64,000 bases of DNA, from contig JBEKPS010000004.1 in the NCBI GenBank assembly GCA_049520515.1, positions 62,001 to 126,000 of the forward strand, read 5' to 3'. The notes beneath the pieces were generated by a model that did no database searches, had not been told where the DNA came from, and saw only the letters and a program-made list of their open reading frames with translations. A program made the translations under genes and the position numbers. Below are positions 26,506 through 36,900 of this stretch, piece after piece. The number at the start of each line of letters is the position of its first letter. Positions within the stretch are counted from its first letter, which is position 1. Source of the DNA: JAFAMS01 sp049520515 (GTDB taxonomy: Bacteria > Vulcanimicrobiota > Vulcanimicrobiia > Vulcanimicrobiales > Vulcanimicrobiaceae).

Positions 26506-27516
26506 GTGTCACCTCCGGAAATTTCCGTCTTCTTACCCTCCGTTCGGCGACCGTCGACGTTGAAGGACGCACTCGACGCGCTCGTTGCGCAAACGTTCCG
26601 TGATTTCGAAGTGCTTATGGTATTCAATTTCGCGGAAACCGAGACGAAAGCAGTAGTAGATCAATACGAGAGCCAGCTGCGCATGCAAAGAATTCACGCT
26701 ACTGGAGGTCTCGTAGAGGCCGCGAACCTGGCGGTAAAGGCGGCTAACGGTGAGATATTCATTCGAACCGATGACGACGCCGTCGGTTCCCCGCATTGGC
26801 TCGAAGGCATACACGAGACATTTGCATCCAGCGCGGACATCGGTGGCGTTACGGGGCCGACAACGATTCCTCAAGCGAACCTTGACGGGCGCGACCTAAC
26901 GCTGCTGTATCAACGGATGGATAACGGTTCGCTACCTTGGCGCCTCATGGGGAAACTCTATAAAGGCTGGATTCTGGAAGGAAAGGGTAACGAAGTTTCT
27001 CGCTTCCTCGATTCCGGCGCGTTTACGCTCGGGTCGAATTTCGTTGCTGCGCGTTCGTTGCCGGGCCCACTCGAAGTCGACCATATGGAAGCGTGCAACT
27101 GGGCAGCGAGAACCGTTCTGCTTCGAAGAATCGGCGGTTTCGATCCCGCCTACCTCGAGCTCGGCGAGTACCACGAACCTGACGCCTCGTTCAAGATACG
27201 CAAACTCGGCTATAAGGTCGTCTTCAATCCGAAGGCTGCAATCGAACATCGGCCGTCGATCCTAGGCATATTCAAGGCTCGGCCGAAGGCGTTTACAAGA
27301 AGTCAGAACTTTTTGTTATTTTATTTCCGGCACATTCGCCCGCGCCGTCCTCAGGGCTGGCTGCGCTTTCTCGTTTACCTCGGCATGATGAACGGCTACT
27401 GGTGCTACAAGGCATTTTGCACTCGAGATTATCGGCCGGTGCTGGGCGTTCTGGGTACAGTTGTCGGTGCGATCCGGTATGCGCCGGAGCTCTTCCGGCC
27501 GCGATCAGCTTCATAA
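26506..27516 (+). CDS. GT2 glycosyltransferase
   Basis: A 336-aa protein. A GTG at 26506, preceded by AGGAA at a suitable distance and 10 bp after the previous stop, is chosen; the 31 residues upstream in frame lie inside the methyltransferase gene. ISVFLPSVRRPS opens the GT-A fold, IRTDDDAVGSPHW is the DxD-like site, and GEYHEPDASFKIRKLGYK matches the acceptor-side base motif. The C-terminal 60 residues include a hydrophobic stretch. Donor and acceptor are unknown. Confidence 0.78.
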   Translation: MSPPEISVFLPSVRRPSTLKDALDALVAQTFRDFEVLMVFNFAETETKAVVDQYESQLRMQRIHATGGLVEAANLAVKAANGEIFIRTDDDAVGSPHWLEGIHETFASSADIGGVTGPTTIPQANLDGRDLTLLYQRMDNGSLPWRLMGKLYKGWILEGKGNEVSRFLDSGAFTLGSNFVAARSLPGPLEVDHMEACNWAARTVLLRRIGGFDPAYLELGEYHEPDASFKIRKLGYKVVFNPKAAIEHRPSILGIFKARPKAFTRSQNFLLFYFRHIRPRRPQGWLRFLVYLGMMNGYWCYKAFCTRDYRPVLGVLGTVVGAIRYAPELFRPRSAS

Positions 27517-28728
27517 GTGCTCGCACAAAGAGTCGACGTAAGGGAAGGCAACGATCCTAAGATCCGGATCGGAATGGTAACAACGTTGCAGCCGGAGTCG
27601 CACGTCGCGCGTTTCTTGCTTGCCGAGCTTCAAAAAATCGAACCGGTGGCAATCCTATGCGAGCAAGACGCTCGTAATGCCGAAGCCCCTTTCGAAGACG
27701 TCTATCAGTTGTGGACGGTTGGGTCGCAGTTCAGAGCTGCAATCCTCAAAACGGTGCGTGCGCTCGGCATTCGAGTGCTGCATATCCACCACGAATTCAA
27801 TATGTACGGTAAACTCGGTTTACTCGAATTTCCGCGGCTGTTGGGCGATCTCAAGAAGTTAGGCGTTAGAACGCTGGTTACGGTTCACGGCGTCATTCCT
27901 CCAGACGTGATCGACGATGCGTTCGCCACGACGTTTGGAGTGCCCAAGTTTCCATTGTCGTCGCACGTCTATCGCGGCGTCTTCGGCAAGTTCTATCGGG
28001 TCTTGGCGAAATCTGCGGATGCCATTCACGTGCACTCCGAACGCTCCAAGCGTGATCTCGTCGATTATTATGGTGCGCGACCCGATCATGTCCACGTGAT
28101 TCCCGTTGGGATCCCGTTTTCAGAACCCAGCTCGGAATTGCCGCTCGCGCCCTGGGTGCCGTTCGTCAACGAATCGACACTGTTGTTCTTCGGCTACGTC
28201 CTGCCGCGCAAGGGCCTCGAAGTCCTCATCCAAGCATTTGCTCGCGTGCGTCAGGTCGTCCCCGAAGCGCGCCTCATCATCGCGGGCGGCGAGCTTCCCG
28301 CACATCAGCAATATGCGCAGTCGCTTCGCGATTTGGTTTCTCGATCGGGTCTGAGCGACAGCATCGTCTTCACCGGATTTATCAGCCACACGGAGATGCG
28401 CTGGCTGTATCGAGAGGCGGCCGCCGTCGTATTGCCGTACACGATTTCCGTGTCGAGCAGCCTTCCGTTGTCCTTCGCAGTTGAGGCTCGAACGCCGGTC
28501 ATAGCGTCCGACTTCGAACAGTTTAGCGAGATTTTGAGAGAGTATCGTTTCGGCAGTCTCGTCAAGGCCGGCGATGCCACGGCCCTTGGCGACGCATGCA
28601 TCAAGATGTTGACGGATGGCGAGTTCAGAGAATCGTGCGCAGCAGAAGCCGAGCGCTGCGCGAACGATCTATCTTGGGCAAACGCGGCAGTTCGTGCACA
28701 CGCTCTCTACGAGAATCTTGCCTCATGA
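27517..28728 (+). CDS. GT4 family glycosyltransferase
   Basis: A 403-aa GT-B fold enzyme from a GTG at 27517, directly abutting the preceding stop. HSERSKRDLVDYYG and VHVIPVGIPF mark the linker between domains. LLFFGYVLPRKGLEVLIQAF and ARLIIAGG are the typical start of the donor domain, and VVLPYTISVSSSLPLSFAVE with ARTPVIASDFEQF contains the C-terminal acidic motif for nucleotide-sugar binding. A retaining transferase is expected. It is coupled to the next gene by an ATGA overlap. Confidence 0.85.
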   Translation: MLAQRVDVREGNDPKIRIGMVTTLQPESHVARFLLAELQKIEPVAILCEQDARNAEAPFEDVYQLWTVGSQFRAAILKTVRALGIRVLHIHHEFNMYGKLGLLEFPRLLGDLKKLGVRTLVTVHGVIPPDVIDDAFATTFGVPKFPLSSHVYRGVFGKFYRVLAKSADAIHVHSERSKRDLVDYYGARPDHVHVIPVGIPFSEPSSELPLAPWVPFVNESTLLFFGYVLPRKGLEVLIQAFARVRQVVPEARLIIAGGELPAHQQYAQSLRDLVSRSGLSDSIVFTGFISHTEMRWLYREAAAVVLPYTISVSSSLPLSFAVEARTPVIASDFEQFSEILREYRFGSLVKAGDATALGDACIKMLTDGEFRESCAAEAERCANDLSWANAAVRAHALYENLAS

Positions 28729-29807
28729 ATGTCGTGCCCGGGCGAGTTTCAGTCATCATCGTAAACTACAACGCTGTGAGCTATGCTCAAGCGTGCCTGC
28801 GCGCGGTCTTGGCTAATGAGTATCGCGATTACGAGATCATCGTCATCGATAATGGTTCGAAAGACGGAAGCGTGGAAGCCCTCACGAGCGAATTCGGCAA
28901 CGCCGGAGTTCGCGTGATTGCACTCGGCGAAAATCTCGGGCCCTCCGCCGCTCGCAACCTTGCTGCGCGCGAAGCCACGGGCGAGTACTTTGCGTTTCTC
29001 GATAACGATACCGAACCGAAGCCGGATTGGATAACCCGCGCCGTTGAAAGGTTCCAAAGTGAACCAGACGTTGCGGCCATCCAATGCAAGCTGCTGCTGT
29101 TACGTCAACCCGACTGCTTTGACTACGTCGGTGACTACCTGGGTTCGTTCGGCTTTCTCATTCAACCGGTGCATGGAGGAGACAAGGACGTCGGTCAGGC
29201 CGAATCGTCTTACGAGATTCTCAGTGCAAAGTCTGCGGGAATGTTCGTCCGATCCGATGCTTTTCGCCACGTTGACGGATTCGATGACGATTACTTCATC
29301 TACGTAGAGGAGACGGACCTCGGCCTAAAGCTTTGGCTTGCTGGGTACCGCTCCGTCTACGAACCCCGCTCAGTTGTATTGCACGCGTTTGGTACGAGCG
29401 CTATATCCTCACCCGACCAGCATCATTATCGCGCGAGATTTCACGGGACAAAGAACTACGTCCTAACGCTGGTGAAGAATCTCGAAACGTCGACGCTCGT
29501 TCGAATTTTGCCGATGCACGTGGCACTTTGGCTAGGCTTTGCCGGACTCAACATGGCGAAGGGACGGGTGCGCAGCGGGTTCTGGATATTGTCTGGTTTG
29601 TGGTGGAACGTTGTGAACTTACCGCGGACCCTTGCCAAGCGAAGAGCCGTTCAAGCGAAACGAAAGTGGAGCGATTCGGTGATACTCGCACGAGTGGGCC
29701 GGCGCGACAGCCTGCGCAGCCTCTACGCGAAGGCTACAGGCGTACGAGCCATCGGAAATTATCGCCCGGGAAATTTAGGCGTTTCGGCCGGGCAGAATAA
29801 GCCCTGA
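28725..29807 (+). CDS. GT2 glycosyltransferase, rhamnosyltransferase-like
   Basis: A 360-aa protein. The ATG at 28725 overlaps the stop of the GT4 gene; the longer frame upstream is a shadow of that gene. VSVIIVNYNAVSYAQ, VIDNGSKDGS, AFLDNDTEPKPDW and the base motif VEETDLGLKLWLAGYR are those of WcaA/RfbF-type rhamnosyl and hexosyl transferases. Hydrophobic segments lie near residues 265-305. Its 3' end overlaps the convergent giant membrane protein by 49 bp. Confidence 0.83.
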   Translation: MNVVPGRVSVIIVNYNAVSYAQACLRAVLANEYRDYEIIVIDNGSKDGSVEALTSEFGNAGVRVIALGENLGPSAARNLAAREATGEYFAFLDNDTEPKPDWITRAVERFQSEPDVAAIQCKLLLLRQPDCFDYVGDYLGSFGFLIQPVHGGDKDVGQAESSYEILSAKSAGMFVRSDAFRHVDGFDDDYFIYVEETDLGLKLWLAGYRSVYEPRSVVLHAFGTSAISSPDQHHYRARFHGTKNYVLTLVKNLETSTLVRILPMHVALWLGFAGLNMAKGRVRSGFWILSGLWWNVVNLPRTLAKRRAVQAKRKWSDSVILARVGRRDSLRSLYAKATGVRAIGNYRPGNLGVSAGQNKP

Positions 29808-32800
29808 ACAACGAGCAGCCAGAGTAGACCATAGGCCCACAGGCTAGCGATCATACTGTCGCTCTCGGGTTTAGCGTCGCAATAGACTGCGGAAGCGACG
29901 AGCATCGCCATCGCACTGCAGACCAGCAAAAATGGTGGGACAACCTGTTCGCTGGAAGGCTGTTCCGGTTTGGCTCCCCGACTCGTCCGAACGAGAACGA
30001 TGCTGAATGCGAGTGCGGCCACAGCGATAACAGCTCCGATGAGAAATAGAATGGCCGGCGCGTAGACAAACCATACAGTGGACCGTTCAGAAGCCGTATC
30101 GATAACGAACGCCGATGACCCGCGCAGGATGGCTTCCGTGGGGCCCGTCGCCGCTCCGGGACCTTCAAAGCGGGCGACGATGTGGCCGGGCAACATGATC
30201 CAACGCTTAACGTCATTCACGTTGATACCGAGCGCGCACCGTCGACAATTGCGCAGATCGACACGGAATATCCAGGGCAGTGGATGCGTGAAGCTCGCGA
30301 TATCCGCGGAGCTTACCTCGGGGGCGGCGTTACTCGATCGCGTAAACAGCACGCCGTTTGGGCCCAGCTCCTCGAGGCGCACATCGCGCAAGCTTACGTC
30401 TCCGGCTGCATACGTCGAGACTTTAAAGCTCATGATCCCGCTGCTCGTTGCGTCGGGGAAAACGTCAAAGATGGAACGGTGCCACGCCCCGTCACTGGAC
30501 ATGGTTTCCAGGACTGCTTGTCCACCGTCGAGTCGTACGCTAAGCGCCCCCGTTACTTTCGTCCGATAATTGAGACTCAATCTGTAAGCGGTGCCAACCG
30601 ACAACAGGGCTGTCGTTGTCCAGTTAACCGTGCCGGTGAAGTTTACTTGTCCTCGTCCGCTCGTGTATCGCGCCGCGAGTGGATCGGTTGGATCGCTCCA
30701 ATTATTGATTTGAACGGGATAGCCTATATTTGTCGCATCGAGTACGGGATAACCAGCACCAAGTTGCGCGCGAACGAGTGCGCGAACGTCCTTCATCTTC
30801 GGCGATAACGTTCGAACAGGCCGCAATTGAATTGAACCATAGGTAACCGAAGCGCCGATCAGGCCGGCTTTCGGCTTCAACAAGCCATACGATGTATCGC
30901 GGGACCCGTCAGAAACACGTAGAGCATCGTTCACCAACGTATCGAATTGCGTGAGGTTCGGTATTACTGTCTGCGAGTTTGCGACGAGCGATATGCGGAG
31001 CGGAGACTTTCCCGTGCAAATTCGCTGCACGTGTGGGGTCAAATCTACGGCACCGGCGTACCATTCGGTCGGATACGCCACGGCTATGGCGTGGGCGCGT
31101 CCGCATTTATCGAATCGTACGTAGCGTGTTTGCGGATTCGAGACGAGCAAATCCAACTCGCCGCGTAGTTGCGTGCTTCCAATTGGCTCAGCGACTGCCG
31201 TCAGCGGCGGCAAGACGTTCGACTGATCGACCGGGCTCAGGAGCATACGGTTCGGAAAATCGTCCAGTCGAAAGTTAACGTTCGGACTGAGGTCAAGCGA
31301 GCCCACAATTGTGTGGAGCGATCGTTGCAAAGCATCGGTGCTCATCGCAATTGGATTCTGAAGCGAATGTACGATGCTACCGGGTTGAGCGATCAGCTCG
31401 TACAAATCGAGCTGAGCCGAACTGTAGACCGGCCGAGCGTGGTCGTGCACTAGCGCTCCTAGCGCCAGAGGAGGCGTCACGCCGTTCTTCACGTCGCGGT
31501 GAACAACGACGTAGCGAACGTTCAACCATCGCAAAGCGCGTTCAAGACGTGTTTCCGGAGCGTCTTGCAATCCGTTCGCGACATCGGTGAAATCCGTAAT
31601 CGGGTTGCGCGCAAATCCGAGCAGCGGGTCCTGGCCTACGTATCCCCACGTAAAGAGCGGATAGGGAGGAGCGCCGGAATTGAAGATAACCGTCCGCTCT
31701 GTTGGCGGCGCGCGTCTGAGAATCCGAGCGACATCACTGTATGACACCGGGACGTTCGTGAGAAATGCCGCTCCGCCGGCCTCGGAGGGATTCCGCAACA
31801 TCGATCCCGCGAAGGCCGGCCAAGGATAGACGCATGTCGCGAGAATCCCGATCACGACACAAGCTATCGCAGACAGCCACCTCAGCCGAAGCCCGTTCGC
31901 TAGCCAGCTTGCGAGCGAAGCGAGTGACATTCCAAAGAGCGTTGAGATCGCGAGAATGCCGAGCGGCATCCACTTATCCCACGGTGACCGGAAGATGGTG
32001 AAACCCGGAACGTGGTCGATGAGCGCCGCATAGATGAATCCGAGCGGCGCGTGCGTACCCTTCGCCAAAAAATCGGTCACAAGGAATGTTACGAGCAACA
32101 TCGCGCCAAGCCGAGGTCGAAGGCGTCCAAAGCACAACACCGCGATGAGCAGCGGCAAATATCCGAAGATGTCTGCGTTGAGGCTCGTGTACCAACTCGC
32201 ATGCGGAATGTCGAGTCCGCCGGTGGTCCCGTCGAACTTGAAAAGTCGAGCGAAGCTCGAACGCTGGCTCATCCATTCGAGCCAGGCCGTAACGCTGAAG
32301 TTTGTGACGGTACGTAACCCTGTCGAGATGATCGTTGGGAGCGTCAATAACCACCACGCGCAGCCGAGCAGGCCGAGGATTGTACCGAAGATGGCAGTCT
32401 TTATGATTCGGCCTTGCGCGCGGCCCTCGACGATAAACCACATTGCAGCGATGGGTATGACGAGCAGGAGCACGCCGAAACGGGCGACGTTGGTTGCTGA
32501 ACCGCCATCGATGATGATCGCGATGGCAACGATTCCAATTCCGGTAAGCGCCCGGCGTTGAGCCCCGATGCACACGCCGTACGCCACCCACGGAAGCGCG
32601 GCATAGCTGAGCATGAGATCGAAGATAGGGCCGCTGTAAGCCCAAACAACGTACGCGTTGACACCGTAAACGAGGGCGGCGAAGAACGAACCTATCTCGG
32701 CTTGTTCTTCAGTCACACGGTCTTGCAGTACGGCTCGAACAAGTGTGTATTCGCCAAGAAACGTCAGGAAAAACATCGCCGCAAAAACAATACGCTCGAT

Positions 32801-33112
32801 CGCGGGCGGCGAAAGACCGAAGGCTTGTAACGCGGAGGCTGTAGTCAGCAGCGGGAAAAGTGCTCCGAGCCACAGCGCTCCGTTATATCCTAATCCGGTG
32901 TAGTTATGGTAAATGCCGGCGAGGTCGAGCAGATACGATGTCGGATCTGCCCAGACCGCGCTTGCATCGCCTCCGATCAGTACTCGCGACGTTCCGAAGT
33001 TCGCAATTACAATCCAGAATGAGAGCGCTGCGAATAGGCTAATAATCAGTGCGCGAGAAGGGAAGCGGCTGCCGCTAGAGGCAGTACGCAGGCTGAAATG
33101 CTCAGCCGTCAA
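29759..33112 (-). CDS. Giant AftD/YfhO-like GT-C membrane protein with periplasmic beta domains
   Basis: A 1117-aa protein, probably from a TTG at 33112 (no better start nearby). About 12 hydrophobic segments fill residues 20-430. GGDASAVWADPTSYLLDLAG in the first loop and PGFTIFRSPWDKWMPL before the last core segments resemble arabinosyltransferase AftD and YfhO-type GT-C proteins. A large extracytoplasmic part (about 440-1040) contains a jelly-roll-like carbohydrate-binding segment (YRLSLNYRTKVTGALSVRLD onward). Two or three membrane segments close the protein. A periplasmic lipid-linked-sugar transferase is expected; donor and acceptor are unknown. It is divergent from the methyltransferase at 33098, with overlapping starts. 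Confidence 0.72.
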   Translation of the reverse strand: MTAEHFSLRTASSGSRFPSRALIISLFAALSFWIVIANFGTSRVLIGGDASAVWADPTSYLLDLAGIYHNYTGLGYNGALWLGALFPLLTTASALQAFGLSPPAIERIVFAAMFFLTFLGEYTLVRAVLQDRVTEEQAEIGSFFAALVYGVNAYVVWAYSGPIFDLMLSYAALPWVAYGVCIGAQRRALTGIGIVAIAIIIDGGSATNVARFGVLLLVIPIAAMWFIVEGRAQGRIIKTAIFGTILGLLGCAWWLLTLPTIISTGLRTVTNFSVTAWLEWMSQRSSFARLFKFDGTTGGLDIPHASWYTSLNADIFGYLPLLIAVLCFGRLRPRLGAMLLVTFLVTDFLAKGTHAPLGFIYAALIDHVPGFTIFRSPWDKWMPLGILAISTLFGMSLASLASWLANGLRLRWLSAIACVVIGILATCVYPWPAFAGSMLRNPSEAGGAAFLTNVPVSYSDVARILRRAPPTERTVIFNSGAPPYPLFTWGYVGQDPLLGFARNPITDFTDVANGLQDAPETRLERALRWLNVRYVVVHRDVKNGVTPPLALGALVHDHARPVYSSAQLDLYELIAQPGSIVHSLQNPIAMSTDALQRSLHTIVGSLDLSPNVNFRLDDFPNRMLLSPVDQSNVLPPLTAVAEPIGSTQLRGELDLLVSNPQTRYVRFDKCGRAHAIAVAYPTEWYAGAVDLTPHVQRICTGKSPLRISLVANSQTVIPNLTQFDTLVNDALRVSDGSRDTSYGLLKPKAGLIGASVTYGSIQLRPVRTLSPKMKDVRALVRAQLGAGYPVLDATNIGYPVQINNWSDPTDPLAARYTSGRGQVNFTGTVNWTTTALLSVGTAYRLSLNYRTKVTGALSVRLDGGQAVLETMSSDGAWHRSIFDVFPDATSSGIMSFKVSTYAAGDVSLRDVRLEELGPNGVLFTRSSNAAPEVSSADIASFTHPLPWIFRVDLRNCRRCALGINVNDVKRWIMLPGHIVARFEGPGAATGPTEAILRGSSAFVIDTASERSTVWFVYAPAILFLIGAVIAVAALAFSIVLVRTSRGAKPEQPSSEQVVPPFLLVCSAMAMLVASAVYCDAKPESDSMIASLWAYGLLWLLVVQGLFCPAETPKFPGR

Positions 33113-33946
33113 GACGTGCTTCCATCGCTATCATGCGATCGGTTATCCGAGGCACAACGAGCGCGCCTGGACCTGTGGTATCGTCGTTCGCGCGACATCT
33201 TGGCTCGCTTCGCGGACCTGCAGGCAGAACCCGCGCTTCAATATTCACTTTATGATTCGTACCAGGAGTTCAAGAAACTCGAGACCCTCATCAAATGGGC
33301 TCGAGATCTGACGTCGCGATCGGGAAAACGGATTCGTGTTCTGGATATGGCGAGCAGCATTGGAAATATTTCCGTGCCTCTGGCCAAGATTGGCTGCGAA
33401 GTCCATGCGGTCGAGGTGAACAAGGAAAGCATTGCTTGTTTGCGGGCCTTGTCGCCCGATGTCATCATCCACGAGACGTCGCTGCTTAATTTGCAACGAG
33501 CCGATCTGGGCGCAGACTTCGATCTTATCATCGCCGCGGACGTGCTTGAACATCTCGCCAAACCACAAGACGTCATTCAAGATGCCTACGACCTTCTAAA
33601 TAACGGCGGGACGTTTGCTGTCGCGATCCCAAACGGCTACGGCCCGTTTGAACTCTTGCTCGATATTCCAGTGACGACCGTGAAACGGTTGCTAAGACGC
33701 ATAGACAATGAATATGATTTTCACGTCCAGTTCTTTACGCTCGAACGTTTCCGAAGACTAACCTCGGCCTTTGAGATGACATCGGTCGAGAACTTTTCGT
33801 TTTTGGGTTTTTATCCACAAATCAACGGCTCCCGCTTAGCGAAACTCGATTTCGAGTTTAGCCTCCGGCTCCCCCACGCGGTCGCTTCGCGGTGGCTCAT
33901 CCGGTTGGAAAAGTTACAGTCAGCTGGTGCACTGCGGAATGGATGA
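33098..33946 (+). CDS. SAM-dependent methyltransferase with atypical motif I
   Basis: A 282-aa protein from the ATG at 33098. The core reads RVLDMASSIGNISVPLAKIG (motif I, where the usual glycine-rich DxGxGxG is replaced by DMASSIG), AVEVNKESIACLRAL, IIAADVLEHLAKPQDVI and LNNGGTFAVAIPNGYG. The remaining pattern is clearly a class I methyltransferase of the UbiG/methyltransf_23 kind. The first 15 bp overlap the start of the divergent giant gene. It overlaps the next giant gene by 8 bp, so they are co-expressed. Confidence 0.78.
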   Translation: MLSRQDVLPSLSCDRLSEAQRARLDLWYRRSRDILARFADLQAEPALQYSLYDSYQEFKKLETLIKWARDLTSRSGKRIRVLDMASSIGNISVPLAKIGCEVHAVEVNKESIACLRALSPDVIIHETSLLNLQRADLGADFDLIIAADVLEHLAKPQDVIQDAYDLLNNGGTFAVAIPNGYGPFELLLDIPVTTVKRLLRRIDNEYDFHVQFFTLERFRRLTSAFEMTSVENFSFLGFYPQINGSRLAKLDFEFSLRLPHAVASRWLIRLEKLQSAGALRNG

Positions 33947-36900
33947 TGCTTTCGCTAAGCTCAAGCTTTGGTCGATTGCAACTATCGGTTTCCTTGCCGC
34001 CGGACTGGTCTCGACGTTTCAACTCTGGCAACAAGGCGGAGTAGTCGGCCACAACTGGGATTGGCCCGTAAATTTCGATCCGGGTGGAGCGCGCGTGCTC
34101 GCGCACGCCGCACTGAGTACGTGGTGGTCCCTGGAGTTGGGGTTGACGAGCTTGGGTGCCTCAATTGCGCCCTTCGCTTACCTCTCGGCACTTTTTGCAG
34201 ATCACGCCGGCTTCTACTCGCACCTGCTCTTGATCGTTCTACCGACGCTCGGTGCGCTCGCGGCGATGGCGCTCTGCGGCGAAGTTCTCGCCGCGATGGA
34301 GCTGCAGGCTCCGCTGGCCGCGTGGATAGGCGGGCTCGCATTCGGTTACTCGCCGTTGTTTTTCAACGAAATGCACGGGGGAGCGCTGACACAAGTTCTC
34401 GCCCACGCGTCGTTGGCATTGGTCATTGCCTTAGTAGTAAGATTCCGAACGCGCGGTGATTGGCCGGCGCTGCTCATCGCCGCCATTTGTTCGCCGCTCG
34501 TCGCGTTATCAGTGACTGATTTTGCGCTGATGTACGGTATTGCGGCAATCCTCTTGTTTGGGAATATTCGAGCGTTCGGGGTGTTCGCCGCGGCGGTCTT
34601 AGGACTCAATCTCTATTGGTTGCTTCCGTTCATCTATAACATCCCGATGGTTTTGCGCGCACCAAGCTATGCCGCTACCGTTGGAAATCTGAGCACTGGA
34701 GTACCACAACCCTGGCAGCTCTTCACGCTCAGCGGATACTTCTTTTCATTCTTTGATAACGCTCAGCCGAATCTGGTAGCGATATCCGGAATCGCAGCAC
34801 TTGTGCTCGTATTCGGCTCAATCTGGCTTACGATTCAGTCGGGGGTCGCCCGCAGACTGGCCCCGTTTTGGGTTATGTTTTTCCTCGGAATCGGCAGTGC
34901 GAGTGTCGCCGCGGGTCCTCTCGCCCAGTTAATGCTCTGGATATATGGTCATGTGCCTGGCGTCAACGCTCTGTTCCGCTCACCGCAGCATTTGTTGATC
35001 GTTCCGGCGATAAGCGGTGCGGTCATTATCGGGTGTGGTTCAGCCTGCGCGCTGCGGCGATGGGGAGAGCGAGTCGTCATCGTCATTCCTCTCCTGGGCA
35101 TCGCCCTCGCGGCGCGGCTTCCATATTTTACGGGAGACATGTCCTCAAAGTATTTGACTGCGCTTTACCCGGGGCACGGGTTTAGCACGTTTACTCCATC
35201 TCCCGGCTATCTGCAGGCCTTGCAACAGCTCGAGAATCTTCCGCCTTCCGAACGTTACAAGAGACCGCTATTCGTGCCGCCGACCCTTTCGCCGCTGTAT
35301 AAGCGAACGAGGCTGCAATCAGCCGCCCAAGGCGGGGATCCATCAATGCCGTTCCTGCGCGACGAGAGCGGTTCCATCGCCGGGCTTTCACAAGCGCTCA
35401 CGCCGGATGGGGCGATTATCGAGGACGGTTTCTTTAGCCGTTTCCCCGAATCGTTAGAGACGGGCTTGTCTGGGGTTCTCGACATCTCCCACGTCGTGCT
35501 TCGCTACGATATTCTCGCGAATTGGGAGCCTTTTGCGCAGGACCCACTCATTACATTAAAGACCCAAGATGTTCTCGATAGAGACCCGCGCCGCTGGAAG
35601 CGCGTTCTCGATGAGGATTTCGTCCGTCTTTACAAGGGCAACGCACCGCCGCACGTGTTTCTCTCCGGCAGACTTCTGCAAGCAACAGCGGACCCATCCG
35701 ACTTTGCAGATGTCGAGCTTGCCAACTCTACATCCGCAATTGCGCTCAGCGGCGCGTCACCGTCTCTACGTTTCAGCCGGAGCGACTATTCGTTCGAGCC
35801 GCTTTGCGATTGGCAAATAGAGCGAAGCGCAGCAGATCAGCCCTTTGACATCGTAACGCGACGCCGAACAGTTGTGATTGATACTCCAGGCGACTATATC
35901 GTCGCGGTCAAGTGGAATGGGATCGGACAGATTGCCGTGCCTCAACTGCAAATTGACGGTCGCATCGCATCAAGCTCGGGTGCGGTTACGCTGCCCCGCC
36001 GCGATATGCGGAATGCGGATTTGGCGCGCTTGTCGAGAGACTGGGCCAAGGGTCCTAGATTGAACTACCACACGATCGCAGACGGTGTGAACACCGGCGG
36101 TCTTTTATGGGAACCGCAAATCGCGCCCGCGACCGGTGCCGTAGTGTTCACGTCACAGCTGCCCGATGGCAGGCTCATCTACGTTGGGCCCGACGACCGA
36201 GCCTATGTTGGAACTGCAAAGGACTTTTATGGAAATTTCGGATCAGAAGGCGCGCGTATAAATCCGCTGAGCACAGCCATCCCGGTTACATGGAGCTCAC
36301 TGTTCTTCCGTACGCGGACCGATTCGATCGATGTCGCGCGACGCGCGGGCGCACGCTGGGCGAGGTATGCCATCGTTCCCCTCTCAAGAGGGAAACACGT
36401 CCTCGAATGGTCATCGACCGATGGCGTTCGAGCCTTTGCGGTCATTCCGCACGATTCGATCCCGGAAATCGCCGACTACGATTATCCCGACGCATCCGTG
36501 ATCGGTATTCGTGGTCCGGAACAGGACGAGAGCGTTTTGCGAACGTTCAATCTCGCAGCACCCAGGCGTCTCAACGTTTCCGCGGTCGTATTCAAGCCGG
36601 CTGGGACTGTGGCTCAAATTCTCATTGATGGAAAGACCTACGCGCTAGGCCTGAAAGACCGGACGTATAGCAAATACGCCCGAACGGTCTCGGTGAGCAT
36701 CGACCTGCGCGCCGGCGACCACACATTGAGATTTCCAACCGACGGATCCGTCGAGCGCGTTTTCCTCATTCGGGATCGCTTGCCGGCGGATAACATCGAG
36801 GCGCTATCCTTAAAGAAGTGGAAGATGTTTTTGTGGGTCGTAGACGTCCCGGCTCGCACTAAGCCGGTCGTACTGGGATTCCTCGAGTCTTACAACAACG

